DNA from: Neisseria sicca
GTDB taxonomy: Bacteria > Pseudomonadota > Gammaproteobacteria > Burkholderiales > Neisseriaceae
Direction: 5' to 3'
DNA: 64,000 bases
NCBI RefSeq assembly: GCF_003044565.1
Contig: NZ_POXG01000001.1
Location: 186,001 to 250,000 of the forward strand
How positions within the stretch are numbered: the stretch's first letter is position 1; each line of letters begins with the position of its first letter. The translations under genes and the position numbers were made by a program. Below are positions 48,262-56,407 of the stretch, piece by piece. A model generated the notes under the pieces. The model was not told the DNA's origin, searched no databases, and was given only the letters and a program-made list of their open reading frames with translations.

Positions 48262-48993
48262 ATGTCCCTCTTCCGCCCCCAGCTTTGGACCATCCTGACG
48301 ACAGGCGAAGCCGAACGGCGCAGACTGCCCAAGTTGACCGCCACGCTCGAAACCCGCCTCAAACACATCGCCCGCCGCTATTCGCAAGCCGTTTTCGCCT
48401 CCAGCCTTGCCGTCGAAGACATGATCGTTACCGACGCCATCTGCCGCCTGAAACTTCCCCTGCGCATCATCACCCTCGACACCGGCAAGCTCAATCCCGA
48501 AACCGCCGCCCTGATTACCGCCGTCAACGTCCGCTACCAAACCGAGCTGGAAGTTTTCCACCCCGACCCCGAAAGCGCGCGGCAGTTTGAGCAGGAATTC
48601 GGCTCAACCGCCATGTACGACAGCGTCGAGCTGCGCCGCCGTTGCTGCCACATCCGCAAAATCGAGCCGCTCAACCGCGCCCTAAAAAACGCCCCCGCAT
48701 GGCTGACCGGACAACGCCGCAGCCAATCGGCAACCCGCAGCGAATTGGATTTCGAAGAAACCGACCACAGCCGCAACATTGCCAAGTTCAACCCCATTTT
48801 CGACTGGGAAGAAAGCGACGTCTGGGCATACGCGCAAGCCTACGATGTCCCGCTCAATGCCTTGTATTTCCAAGGCTACCCGAGCATAGGCTGCGAACCC
48901 TGCACCCGCCCCGTCAAAGCAGACGAAGACATCCGCGCCGGACGCTGGTGGTGGGAAAGCAAAGACAGCAAAGAATGCGGGCTGCACAAATAA
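48262..48993 (+). CDS. cysH: adenylylsulfate (APS) reductase, 4Fe-4S type
   Basis: 243-residue assimilatory sulfonucleotide reductase that reduces APS to sulfite with thioredoxin. Cluster-binding cysteines are present as RRRCCHIRKIEPL and GCEPCTRPV (CC...CxxC), which marks the APS-specific iron-sulfur type rather than E. coli-type PAPS reductase. The catalytic Cys is in the C-terminal ECGLH. PP-loop-like N-terminus: VFASSLAVEDMIVTDAI. Full length. Ends with a DUS hairpin; other sulfate-assimilation genes are not in the window. Confidence 0.94.
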   Translation: MSLFRPQLWTILTTGEAERRRLPKLTATLETRLKHIARRYSQAVFASSLAVEDMIVTDAICRLKLPLRIITLDTGKLNPETAALITAVNVRYQTELEVFHPDPESARQFEQEFGSTAMYDSVELRRRCCHIRKIEPLNRALKNAPAWLTGQRRSQSATRSELDFEETDHSRNIAKFNPIFDWEESDVWAYAQAYDVPLNALYFQGYPSIGCEPCTRPVKADEDIRAGRWWWESKDSKECGLHK

Positions 48994-49010
48994 CCCTTGT
49001 CATGCAAAGC

Positions 49011-49057
49011 AAAAAGGTCGTCTGAAAACCGAATTCAGGTTTTCAGACGACCTTTTT
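49011..49057. terminator. inverted-DUS terminator after cysH
   Basis: AAAAAGGTCGTCTGAAAACC and GGTTTTCAGACGACCTTTTT with a 7-base loop. Confidence 0.75.
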
Positions 49058-49309
49058 CATAAGTCGGCTTTCCTTAAATTTTTAAGGGGTGAAAAATAGG
49101 CATTTTCTATTTCAAATTATTATCAATTTTCAGAACAACAACATCGTTTTGAAAAAATGAATTCGCCTTAACTTCATAGCCTTAACAGAATTAACCCAAG
49201 AAGGCTTGACCTAATGATTTAATATGTCTATGGTTAAATAAAAAATAACAATAATCTACATACGCACCGCAATGCTTTTTCCCCTCCTCCTCACAGAAAG
49301 GATATTGCA
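49058..49309. other. AT-rich leader region upstream of carbonic anhydrase
   Basis: About 250 AT-rich bases between the cysH terminator and the cah start, with AAATTATTATCAATTTT at about 49112-49128 that is loosely Fur-box-like. No ORF is seen. It ends in GAAAGGATATTGCA, the cah ribosome site. Confidence 0.4.
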
Positions 49310-50068
49310 ATGCCCTGCTTGAACCTCACGCTGCCACGCCTGACTGTCTTCCTGCTGTCCACCTTCGCAGCATTCTCCGCCGCCGCACATGGAAACCACA
49401 CCCATTGGGGCTACACCGGACACGACTCCCCCGAAAGCTGGGGCAATCTGTCTGAAGAGTTCCGTTTATGTTCCACAGGCAAAAACCAATCCCCCGTCAA
49501 CATCACCGAAACCGTCTCCGGCAGACTGCCTGCCATCAAAGTCAATTACAAGCCGAGCGCGGTTAACGTGGAAAACAACGGCCACACCATTCAAGTCAAC
49601 TACCCGGAAGGCGGCAATACCCTCAGCGTGAACGGCCGCACCTACACCCTGAAACAATTCCATTTCCATGTACCCAGTGAAAACCAAATCAAAGGCCGCA
49701 CCTTCCCGATGGAAGCCCACTTCGTCCACTTGGACGAAAACCGCCAGCCTTTGGTATTGGCAGTATTGTACGAACCTGGCAAAACCAACGACCGCCTCGC
49801 GCCTATATGGAACGTGATGCCGATAAAGGAAGGAAAGGTAAACCTCGACAAAGCTTTCGACGCCGGCACCCTGCTGCCGAAACGGCTGAAATACTACCGC
49901 TTCGCCGGATCACTGACCACGCCCCCGTGCAGCGAAGGCGTATCGTGGCTGCTGTTGAAAACCTACGACCACATCGATCAGGCGCAGGCAGAAAAATTCA
50001 CCCGCGCCATCGGCTCGCACAACAGCCGCCCCGTCCAGCCGCTTAACGCGCGCGTTGTCATTGAATAA
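49310..50068 (+). CDS. cah: periplasmic alpha-carbonic anhydrase
   Basis: 252-residue alpha-class carbonic anhydrase with signal peptide (LPRLTVFLLSTFAAFSAAAHG). Mature start HWGYTGHDSPESWGNLS is family typical. Zinc histidines are in LKQFHFHVPSEN (two) and EAHFVHLDE (third). SLTTPPCSEGVSWLLL carries the Thr gate-keeper and a Cys that likely pairs with FRLCSTGKN. It hydrates CO2 in the periplasm. Length matches the known neisserial enzyme. Confidence 0.97.
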   Translation: MPCLNLTLPRLTVFLLSTFAAFSAAAHGNHTHWGYTGHDSPESWGNLSEEFRLCSTGKNQSPVNITETVSGRLPAIKVNYKPSAVNVENNGHTIQVNYPEGGNTLSVNGRTYTLKQFHFHVPSENQIKGRTFPMEAHFVHLDENRQPLVLAVLYEPGKTNDRLAPIWNVMPIKEGKVNLDKAFDAGTLLPKRLKYYRFAGSLTTPPCSEGVSWLLLKTYDHIDQAQAEKFTRAIGSHNSRPVQPLNARVVIE

Positions 50069-50087
50069 ACGGTAAAGCCGTAAATGA

Positions 50088-50131
50088 AAAGGTCGTCTGA
50101 AAACCAAATTTAGGTTTCAGACGACCTTTTT
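50088..50131. terminator. inverted-DUS terminator after cah
   Basis: AAAAGGTCGTCTGAAAACC and GGTTTCAGACGACCTTTTT (one bulge). Confidence 0.72.
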
Positions 50132-50199
50132 ACATGATGGTCTAAGGTTTCAGAACACCGAGTCCGGCGTATATCCGAAGGAAGAATCGCAATGCAGCA

Positions 50200-50400
50200 T
50201 CAATCATCAGGATGAAACCTTGCCGCTTCGCGTTCTTTCATAGCAGTTTCCTTATCCTTCAATTTTGCCCCCAAACCCAAGCGTTTTTCATATTCCGATT
50301 GCGGCGTGCCGTCCTCCTGCATACCAAATGCGCTGGCATTTACCCAAAGCGCAAGGACGGCAACTACGAAAGCAAAAAATCCTACGATATACCAAAACAT
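50200..50400 (-). CDS. small membrane protein
   Basis: 66-residue protein with one N-terminal membrane segment (MFWYIVGFFAFVVAVLALWV) and a charged C-terminal tail (RLGLGAKLKDKETAMKEREAARF). Start ATG 50400 is chosen because AGGAAAAGAA sits before it; a start 15 bases upstream overlaps that ribosome site. Function unknown; it precedes a Correia element and stands alone. Confidence 0.66.
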   Translation of the reverse strand: MFWYIVGFFAFVVAVLALWVNASAFGMQEDGTPQSEYEKRLGLGAKLKDKETAMKEREAARFHPDD

Positions 50401-50596
50401 TTCTTTTCCTATCATGGGTCAACAAACGGGAAGAAGACAGATTTCCCGTTTGACCGGCAGCTTACTGCGGTTTGTGAAGGCAAAAATGTATCACAAATCC
50501 GGTCCGGTATAAATTGCCGATTTGCCCTGCCATACTTCGTGCAAACCTTATCTCAATCGGCATTGCACACTAATGCTTTTACCAATCAGACGGTTA

Positions 50597-50753
50597 TATA
50601 GTGGATTAACTTTAAATCAGGACAAGGCGACGAAGCCGCAGACAGTACAGATAGTACGGAACCGATTCACTTGGTGCTTCAGCACCTTAGAGAATCGTTC
50701 TCTTTGAGCTAAGGCGAGGCAACGCCGTACTGGTTTAAAGTTAATCCACTATA
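50597..50753. repeat. Correia element (long, 157 bp form)
   Basis: TATAGTGGATTAAC to TTAATCCACTATA with internal CAGCACCTTAGAGAATCGTT. It lies in the 438-base space between the small membrane gene and the OFA transporter; 50401-50596 shows no credible ORF. Confidence 0.95.
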
Positions 50754-50778
50754 CAAACAAAAGCCGGTCTTTCCGCTC

Positions 50779-50820
50779 AAAGGTCGTCTGAAAACCCATA
50801 TCTGCATTTCAGACGACCTA
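50779..50820. terminator. inverted-DUS terminator
   Basis: AAAGGTCGTCTGAAA and TTTCAGACGACCT, just 3' of the minus-strand OFA transporter. Confidence 0.68.
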
Positions 50821-50838
50821 ACGTCGGCATCCGAAAGC

Positions 50839-52380
50839 CTAACGGAACAAATCCAATGCCTTGACGAACACCATCACCACGCCGTAAGCCAGCGGGACGC
50901 CGACCAACATCCAACGCCACCAAACCGAAAAACCGCCTGCCGCAACTTTTTCCTGCAACAAGTAGGCATCGGAAACAGCAGTTTCGTCATCGGGATTGCC
51001 GCTGTGCGCCGCTGTTTTGATGTCGGTTTCATGGTGTTTTTCATGAACCGATCTGACGGCAAGGTTGCACAGCAAACCGACAATCAACAATCCCGCCATG
51101 ATGTACATGGTCACACCGTATGCCTGCGCGGCGGGAACACCGCTGTCGATTTGGCTTTGGCGGATGTAGTTCACCAAAACCGGACCGATCACGGCAGCGG
51201 TTGACCACGCCAGCAAAATACGCCCGTGAATTGCGCCGACCTGATAAGTGCCGAACAAGTCTTTCAAATAAGCCGGAATCGCGGCAAAACCGCCGCCATA
51301 CATGGAAATGATGATGCAGAATCCAATAATAAACAAAGCCTTGTTTCCACTCTCGCCAATGGACGGAACGGCAAAATACAGCAGCGAGCCGAGTACGAAA
51401 AAGATGGTGTAGGTATTTTTACGTCCGAGTTTGTCGGAAACGCTGGACCATAAAAACCGCCCGCCCATATTGAACAGGCTCAAAAGGCTGACGAAACCTG
51501 CCGCCGCCCCCGCGCCGATTGCCGCTTGTTTGCCGACCGAAGCCTCTGAAAACAGCTCCTGAATCATGACCGAAGCCTGTCCCAAAACGCCGATACCGGC
51601 AGTCACGTTCAGGCACAACACCCAAAACAACAGCCAAAATTGCGGCGTTTTCATCGCTTGGGAAACATTGACATGATTGCTGCTGACCAGCTTGTTTTTC
51701 ACTTTCGGCGCGACATAGCCTTCAGGTTTCCAACCCTCCGCCGGCACGCGGATGGTGAAGGCGCCGAACATCATCAACACAAGGTAAAACAGCCCCAGAA
51801 CGACAAAAGTCGGTGCGACGCCGACCGACACGTCGTCTGAAAACGCATTCATCAATGATACGGACAACGGCGAGGCAAGCATCGCACCGCCGCCGAACCC
51901 CATAATCGCCAAACCCGTCGCCATGCCCGGTTTGTCGGGAAACCACTTCATTAAAGTGGACACAGGCCCGATATAGCCCAACCCCAAGCCTATACCGCCG
52001 ATCACGCCGTTGCCCAAATAGAGGAGAAACAGATTATGCGTGCTGACGCCGAGTGCCGACACAAAAAAGCCCAAGCTGAAACAGCACGCCGCAACAAACA
52101 TCGCCTTGCGCGGGCCGACACGCTCCATCCAAGTGCCGAACAAAGCAGCAGACGCGCCCAACATAGCCAGCGCGATACTGAAAATCCAGCCCACAGTCGT
52201 CAGCTTCCAATCTCCGGTTGCCGATTCGGTAATGCCGATAAGCTTGGTCAGCGGCGCGTTAAACACGGAATACGCATAAATCTGCCCGATGGCAAGATGC
52301 ACCGCCAAAGCGGCAGGCGGCACCAGCCAACGGTTGAAACCCGGCTTGGCAATCGTCGCCTCACGGTCTAAAAATTTCAT
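50839..52380 (-). CDS. OFA-family MFS transporter (oxalate/formate antiporter-like)
   Basis: 513-residue, 12-TM major facilitator of the oxalate:formate antiporter family. N-terminal FNRWLVPPAALAVHLAIGQIYAYSVFNAPLTKLIG, GNGVIGGIGLGLGYIGPVSTLMKWFPDKPGMATGLAIMGFGGGA and NMGGRFLWSSVSDKLGRKNTY are diagnostic. A long loop around residues 255-270 and a C-terminal tail (HHETDIKTAAHSG) are cytoplasmic. Substrate unknown; many neisserial copies are annotated only as OFA transporters. Start ATG 52380 (MKFLDREATIAK). A near-palindrome ATTGTTGACAAT lies 57 bases upstream. Confidence 0.92.
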   Translation of the reverse strand: MKFLDREATIAKPGFNRWLVPPAALAVHLAIGQIYAYSVFNAPLTKLIGITESATGDWKLTTVGWIFSIALAMLGASAALFGTWMERVGPRKAMFVAACCFSLGFFVSALGVSTHNLFLLYLGNGVIGGIGLGLGYIGPVSTLMKWFPDKPGMATGLAIMGFGGGAMLASPLSVSLMNAFSDDVSVGVAPTFVVLGLFYLVLMMFGAFTIRVPAEGWKPEGYVAPKVKNKLVSSNHVNVSQAMKTPQFWLLFWVLCLNVTAGIGVLGQASVMIQELFSEASVGKQAAIGAGAAAGFVSLLSLFNMGGRFLWSSVSDKLGRKNTYTIFFVLGSLLYFAVPSIGESGNKALFIIGFCIIISMYGGGFAAIPAYLKDLFGTYQVGAIHGRILLAWSTAAVIGPVLVNYIRQSQIDSGVPAAQAYGVTMYIMAGLLIVGLLCNLAVRSVHEKHHETDIKTAAHSGNPDDETAVSDAYLLQEKVAAGGFSVWWRWMLVGVPLAYGVVMVFVKALDLFR

Positions 52381-52436
52381 AAAAGCCTCTTGATGTCTAA
52401 TGAAAAACAGCGTTCTCCGCGAGGAAAACGCTTTAA

Positions 52437-52448
52437 ATTGTTGACAAT
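52437..52448. promoter_or_regulatory. ATTGTTGACAAT near-palindrome upstream of the OFA transporter
   Basis: One base from the perfect palindrome seen before argB and alaA, and directly beside a minus-strand TACAAT. It may be the same operator or simply promoter sequence. Confidence 0.35.
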
Positions 52449-52474
52449 ATTGTACCACGCTTTCATCTAACCTT

Positions 52475-52621
52475 TACTCCGCTTAACATGAGTTTTTTGA
52501 GCAGAAAAAAGAAAAATCATTCATAAACAACGAGGATTTGAAAACGATTTGATGACATCCGTAGCTTGGATTTTCATATCTCAGATAAAAGGTCGTCTGA
52601 AAATTGGTTTTCAGACGACCT
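52475..52621. repeat. left copy of 147-bp direct repeat flanking toxin-immunity remnant
   Basis: From TACTCCGCTTAACATGAG to TTCAGACGACCT; includes CATTCATAAACAACGAGGAT, GATGACATCCGTAGCTTGGA and an inverted-DUS hairpin (52587-52624). About 88% identical by eye to 53691-53838. The hairpin could also act as a terminator for the immunity remnant. Confidence 0.85.
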
Positions 52622-52649
52622 TTTCGCTTGGTTAGGTCTTAAATCTGAC

Positions 52650-53216
52650 CTACTTACTAATTTCTCTTAATCTAATTAGATTCTTCTCAATTTCATCTGT
52701 AACAATAGATTTATTCAATAAACCTGTTGTACCCAAAGCCAATACATATAAATATTCTATAAGTAAATTTACACGCCAAATATATTCTTCTTTAATTCCA
52801 TCATCTATATATCTCTCAAGTTCTTCTTGTGCGGACTGTACAAGTTCACCATCAAGAATTTTTCGCATAAATTCTTGATGCTCGTCATCATCATGCCACT
52901 TAGATTTAACATCTTCGCGTAACATCCTAGTAATCTCTTCTTTAACATTTTTATCGGCTGTTAAATAATACTTAAGACAATAGCTTGGCTGAATAAATGT
53001 CCACAAATTAAAATTACAATTAAATTTTAAACTAGTTAGAATTTTTAAGCATATATCGACCCCTTCAAGTCGATTTGAACAAAATAAGCTAAATAATAAA
53101 TTATTTGCTTATTCCAAATCGGTTTTGTTTGTTGGACTAAACTTTTTACTTAAAGATATAGCCTTTTTTTGCTGCTCTTTGGACAAATTTTCCAAGTTTA
53201 ATAAATCAGAAAACAT
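52650..53216 (-). pseudogene. presumptive immunity gene split by one in-frame TAA
   Basis: ATG at 53216 with ribosome site GGAGAGGTAAAAATC starts MFSDLLNLENLSKEQQKKAIS. It stops after 35 residues at a TAA (53109-53111). The same frame then stays open for 152 more codons to the stop at 52650, including the helical C-terminal part (EEITRMLREDVKSKWHDDDE). Undoing a single CAA to TAA change would give a 188-residue soluble protein. It begins 29 bases after a toxin-domain gene, the usual place for an immunity gene. Family not recognised. Alternatively the 35-residue product and a TTG-started C-terminal piece are made separately, which I think less likely. Confidence 0.7.
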
Positions 53217-53245
53217 GATTTTTACCTCTCCATAAGCGAAACTAT

Positions 53246-53680
53246 CTAAAATTTAATTTTTGCTTTATTCGGAATGTCACTTAATGCGTACCCAATAGAG
53301 CTACCTAAATCTCGATTCTCGGATGGATTTATGTTATGAATGTTTACCCCCTTTTCTCCTTCCTTGATCATCGACATAGACCGCTCATCTCTGTCAGCTC
53401 TTTTTGTACATTTTATCCCTTTTGATGTATCTTTTGAGACCTTTGCAAAAATAGTCTGTTAACGAAATTTGACGCATAAAAATGCGCCAAAAAATTTTCA
53501 ATTGCCTAAAACCTTCCTAATATTGAGCAAAAAGTAGGAAAAATCAGAAAAGTTTTGCATTTTGAAAATGAGATTGAGCATAAAATTTTAGTAACCTATG
53601 TTATTGCAAAGGTCTCCTTTTCTTATATAGTATTTTTTGTCTATTGTAACAACAGAGAAACTGGGTTCTTTACAAAGGTC
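53246..53680 (-). pseudogene. NucA/NucB-type DNase toxin fragment, interrupted by a MITE
   Basis: The last 62 codons (53434-53246) encode DTSKGIKCTKRADRDERSMS, then KEGEKGVNIHNINPSENRD and LGSSIGYALSDIPNKAKIKF. This follows the secreted Bacillus nucleases NucA/NucB (DRDEWPM, KEGG, PSDNRGAGSWVG, LSDYPDGTRVLF as I recall them). If the MITE at 53436-53616 and one copy of CTTTT are removed, the frame continues upstream as PSFSVVTIDKKYYIRK, which fits the TIDR-type catalytic Asp region. The frame ends at a TGA near 53681, next to a relic GAGACCTTTGTAAA repeat end, so the 5' part of the toxin gene is missing. The gene behind it is the likely immunity partner. Confidence 0.72.
53436..53616. mobile_element. 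181-bp AT-rich MITE with IS5-like ends
   Basis: Perfect 13-bp inverted repeats GAGACCTTTGCAA / TTGCAAAGGTCTC, no coding capacity, AT-rich core. Flanked on both sides by CTTTT (53431-53435 and 53617-53621), a likely target duplication. Length and composition resemble the ~183 bp 'ATR' repeats reported from meningococcal genomes. It sits inside the NucB-type toxin frame. Confidence 0.85.
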
Positions 53681-53682
53681 TC
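53672..53682. repeat. relic inverted-repeat end of the same mobile family
   Basis: ACAAAGGTCTC matches the last bases of the MITE right end (GCAAAGGTCTC) except one. No matching left end is next to it. It marks the upstream break point of the toxin fragment. Confidence 0.5.
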
Positions 53683-53690
53683 ATAATGCT

Positions 53691-53838
53691 TACTCTGCTT
53701 AAGATGAGTTTCTTGCAAAGAAAAGAAGAAAAATTATTCATAAACAACGATGATTTGAAAATGATTTGATGACATCCGTAGCTCGGATTTTCATATCTCA
53801 GATAAAAGTTCGTCTGAAAATTGGTTTTCAGACGAACT
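53691..53838. repeat. right copy of 147-bp direct repeat
   Basis: From TACTCTGCTTAAGATGAG to TTCAGACGAACT. Its hairpin arms are GTTCGTCTGAAAA and TTTTCAGACGAAC: both arms carry the changed base (G to T and C to A), so pairing is kept although the DUS word is lost. Confidence 0.85.
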
Positions 53839-53968
53839 CTATACTAACCAGTAATGAGGTTGCTAAAGAACAAATCTTTCAGACGACCTTAAATGTAAAC
53901 TATGTGCGTACTTTGAAGTACGCCCTACCTATAAATCTGGAAATTTACGGATGTTAAGGACAATTCCT

Positions 53969-54466
53969 ATGTGCAATGACACTTATTTTACCGATGAATT
54001 TATACAAGCTAATTATTATCTTGAACATGAAGATTATCAAAAAGCTTTTTATTTTTTGGAGAAAGGAGCTTTGCGAAAAGATGTTAATTGTTATAATAAT
54101 TTAGCAGTTTTATATGATGTTGGATATGGGGTTCGAAAAAATCCATTTTTGGCACTCAAATGGTATAGAAAAAGTTGGCGATATGAAGGAAAAAGTGGTG
54201 GGCTGTGTTCTAATATTGCATCACTTTATGCAAGTTTAGGCAATATACGGCAAGCTAGATTTTGGTGGAACAAAGCAATATCAGAATTTAATGATGGAGA
54301 TGCAGCTCTTGATTATGCAAAATTTTTAATTAACAGGAAAAATAAGAGAAGCTATCATAAAATAATAGAATTACTTAAGCTTGCTATCAAGAGCGATTAT
54401 ATTACTGAAATCTCTAAGGAAGAGGCAAGCCAATTGTTACAAAATCTAAAAAATTCATCATTTTAA
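53969..54466 (+). CDS. Sel1/TPR-repeat protein, possible immunity-related
   Basis: 165-residue soluble protein with helix-pair repeats: YYLEHEDYQKAFYFLEKGA, YNNLAVLYDVGYGVRKNPFLALKWYRKSW and NIASLYASLGNIRQARFWWNKAI, which follow the Sel1-like/TPR pattern. Start at ATG 53969 (MCNDTYF) is favoured because AAGGACAATTCCT precedes it; an ATG 18 bases earlier would lie before that site. Very AT-rich compared with the core genome, so it is probably acquired. Sel1 proteins occur in toxin-immunity arrays, but no toxin is adjacent. Confidence 0.7.
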   Translation: MCNDTYFTDEFIQANYYLEHEDYQKAFYFLEKGALRKDVNCYNNLAVLYDVGYGVRKNPFLALKWYRKSWRYEGKSGGLCSNIASLYASLGNIRQARFWWNKAISEFNDGDAALDYAKFLINRKNKRSYHKIIELLKLAIKSDYITEISKEEASQLLQNLKNSSF

Positions 54467-54492
54467 GCTAAATGAATTTCTAAGAAAACCGC

Positions 54493-54527
54493 AAAGTCGT
54501 CTGAAGTAATTTTCAGACGACCTTTTC
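54493..54527. terminator. inverted-DUS terminator
   Basis: AAAGTCGTCTGAAGTAATTTTCAGACGACCTTTTCTT; left arm one base short of the DUS. Ends the Sel1 gene. Confidence 0.62.
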
Positions 54528-54573
54528 TTACAAATACTCGCCTTATCTGTTTAACTATCCTAACACCCTCAAA

Positions 54574-55017
54574 ATGATTCACTATTTAAATATAAATTTT
54601 GATACATATTTCCAAAAAATTCAAATAGAAAAAGATAAGCCCATAGTCGCTTTAATCAGTCAAAACTACCTCAAAACAATAAATTATAATGATTTATTTG
54701 GATTAATTAAACAATACCCTTTATTCTGGATAATTCTTATTGGAGAAAATTCTGATATTTTAGAAGATGAATTTGATAATCTTTTGGAGGCAGAATCAAT
54801 CAAAAATGACCATATGTTGAATGTAGTAACCACTAATTTTCAATTTAGTGATTTAACAATAGCGGATATAGAAGATATCTATTATGAATTTTTAATTTTA
54901 CCCTGCCCAAATGGTAATTGCCAATATTTATCATTTTTAGATTTGAATCATACTAGTGACAGGAAAATTTTTAATTTCATCAAAGCACAGCTTAATAAAG
55001 TAACTTGGCAAACTTAA
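54574..55017 (+). CDS. AT-rich hypothetical protein, immunity-like
   Basis: 147-residue soluble acidic protein, AT-rich. Pattern KPIVALISQNYL...FGLIKQYPLFWIILIGENSDILEDEFDN loosely resembles the DUF7684-type small proteins (a strand followed by an observation-like W/LIG motif), but I would not assign it. LPCPNGNCQYLSFL holds two cysteines. The start has no clear ribosome site. It lies within the accessory island on the same strand as the Sel1 and small membrane genes. Confidence 0.55.
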   Translation: MIHYLNINFDTYFQKIQIEKDKPIVALISQNYLKTINYNDLFGLIKQYPLFWIILIGENSDILEDEFDNLLEAESIKNDHMLNVVTTNFQFSDLTIADIEDIYYEFLILPCPNGNCQYLSFLDLNHTSDRKIFNFIKAQLNKVTWQT

Positions 55018-55089
55018 ATTGTCCCCATGATTTCTGTTGACTATCACTAGCTAGACCCATTTCTTTTTCACTTAACTCAAAGGTGATAT

Positions 55090-55383
55090 ATGAAATTAAA
55101 AAGGTATATAACCATATCATTGCTATATTTGTCAGTGTTTTATATACTGTTTTTCATAGAACCTTGGATTGCGGAATTAGTTAATATGACCTTAACACTT
55201 CCTTGGTCCACTTTTGAAGAAAATATTATTGCAGCCATAGGTTTGAATTTGAGTGCAACTGTCGATAACATACCATATAGAAGATTGATTCACCTTGCAT
55301 ACAGTATAATTTGTTTCTTAATAAATATAGTGCTTATAAGCAAGTTATTATATTTTTTTAAATCGCTAAGAAGTAAAGTCTGA
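55090..55383 (+). CDS. small membrane protein of the accessory island
   Basis: 97-residue AT-rich protein with two clear membrane segments (ITISLLYLSVFYILFFIEPW at residues 7-27, and LAYSIICFLINIVLISKLLYFF near 69-90). The connecting region (~40 residues) would face the periplasm. AAGGTGATAT precedes the ATG, a good ribosome site. Family not recognised; size and place fit a membrane-type immunity protein, by context only. Confidence 0.6.
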   Translation: MKLKRYITISLLYLSVFYILFFIEPWIAELVNMTLTLPWSTFEENIIAAIGLNLSATVDNIPYRRLIHLAYSIICFLINIVLISKLLYFFKSLRSKV

Positions 55384-55423
55384 AAAGTAAACGCAAGTTA
55401 GATTAAAACCCCGACAAAGCCGT

Positions 55424-55457
55424 AAGGTCGTCTGAAGTAATTTTCAGACGACCTTTT
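55424..55457. terminator. inverted-DUS terminator
   Basis: AAGGTCGTCTGAAGTAATTTTCAGACGACCTTTTCC, nearly identical to the hairpin at 54493. It separates the + strand genes from the minus-strand group. Confidence 0.7.
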
Positions 55458-55474
55458 CCTACGGTAATTTAACA

Positions 55475-56380
55475 TTAAAATTGCCCATTCCAAAACCTTA
55501 TCGGATATGCCCATTCGTTGGACATGAAATGCTTACTGTAACGTTCTTGGCAGTCAGGCAGATAGAGGTTTTGCACATCGTGTCCCGGTATTTGCAACAG
55601 ACCGGCAAAGGAGAGCGCGGTTAGTACATTTTGACGGAAATATTTATTGCCTTTGCAGTAAGGTGCGATGAGTTTAACAAGGTCGCTCAACGTTGACTTT
55701 TCAGCGGGTTCAGTGTTGTGGACTTTGCCGATAAATTCGTCTACCCAGCCTGTCGGCTCAAAATCGGTTTGCGCGTAGGGCATGGGCAATACAAGGCAAA
55801 CGTAAGGATCAACTGCGTGATAAGCGGAAAAAACTTTATAAAACAGTTTGCTGGCTATGTACTCAGCCGTAAGTGGTCTATCTCAGATTTTTAGCAGTCG
55901 TTCAGCAGTGGCGTTGCGGTGGAAATGATAGGTACGGAATTCCTGCACCACGGCAAAATCACCGCGTTTGGCAGCGGCGGCAAACCGTTGCAGCAACGCA
56001 GTTTCATTGGTATGGCTCAGAGTGTGCAGCACGGCTTCGGCAGCTTCGTTAGGCGGAATCGAGGGTTTAGGCAGTCTGAAAACGGATAGAACTTTCTCAT
56101 AAGCAGCCTGTAAAGCATCGTCTGTTTTAAGCTCCACCCAGCCCATTGCTTCCCGTCCCTCTTTATCGTAGTTCCAATGAAGGCTGAGCAACGTGTGCAG
56201 CCATTCCGCATCCAAGCGCATGGCTTTTGCCATATTGGAAATGGTGCGCTTTGCGCTTGTGCTTTGGTTGATTTGAGTGATACTGAGTGTTTTGGGCATG
56301 TTTTTGCTTTCGACGGAAGGTGCTTGTTGTTTTATTCCGAACAGTATCTGAGGCAGTGTGAAATTTTCGCTATAAGGCAC
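55475..56380 (-). pseudogene. 302-codon accessory gene split by one in-frame TGA
   Basis: The upstream part (GTG at 56380, or internal ATG at 56299) encodes 165 residues including MAKAMRLDAEWLHTLLSLHWN and EFRTYHFHRNATAERLLKI, then TGA at 55883-55885. With no gap the same frame continues DRPLTAEYIASKLFYKVFSA and runs 134 more codons to the stop at 55475 (ending WAYPIRFWNGQF). The second part has no plausible start before an internal ATG at 55789. One CGA to TGA change would explain the break. The family is not recognised; it lies among immunity-like genes. Confidence 0.62.
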
Positions 56381-56407
56381 GGCAATAGAAGTGGTGCAAT
56401 CAATTTA

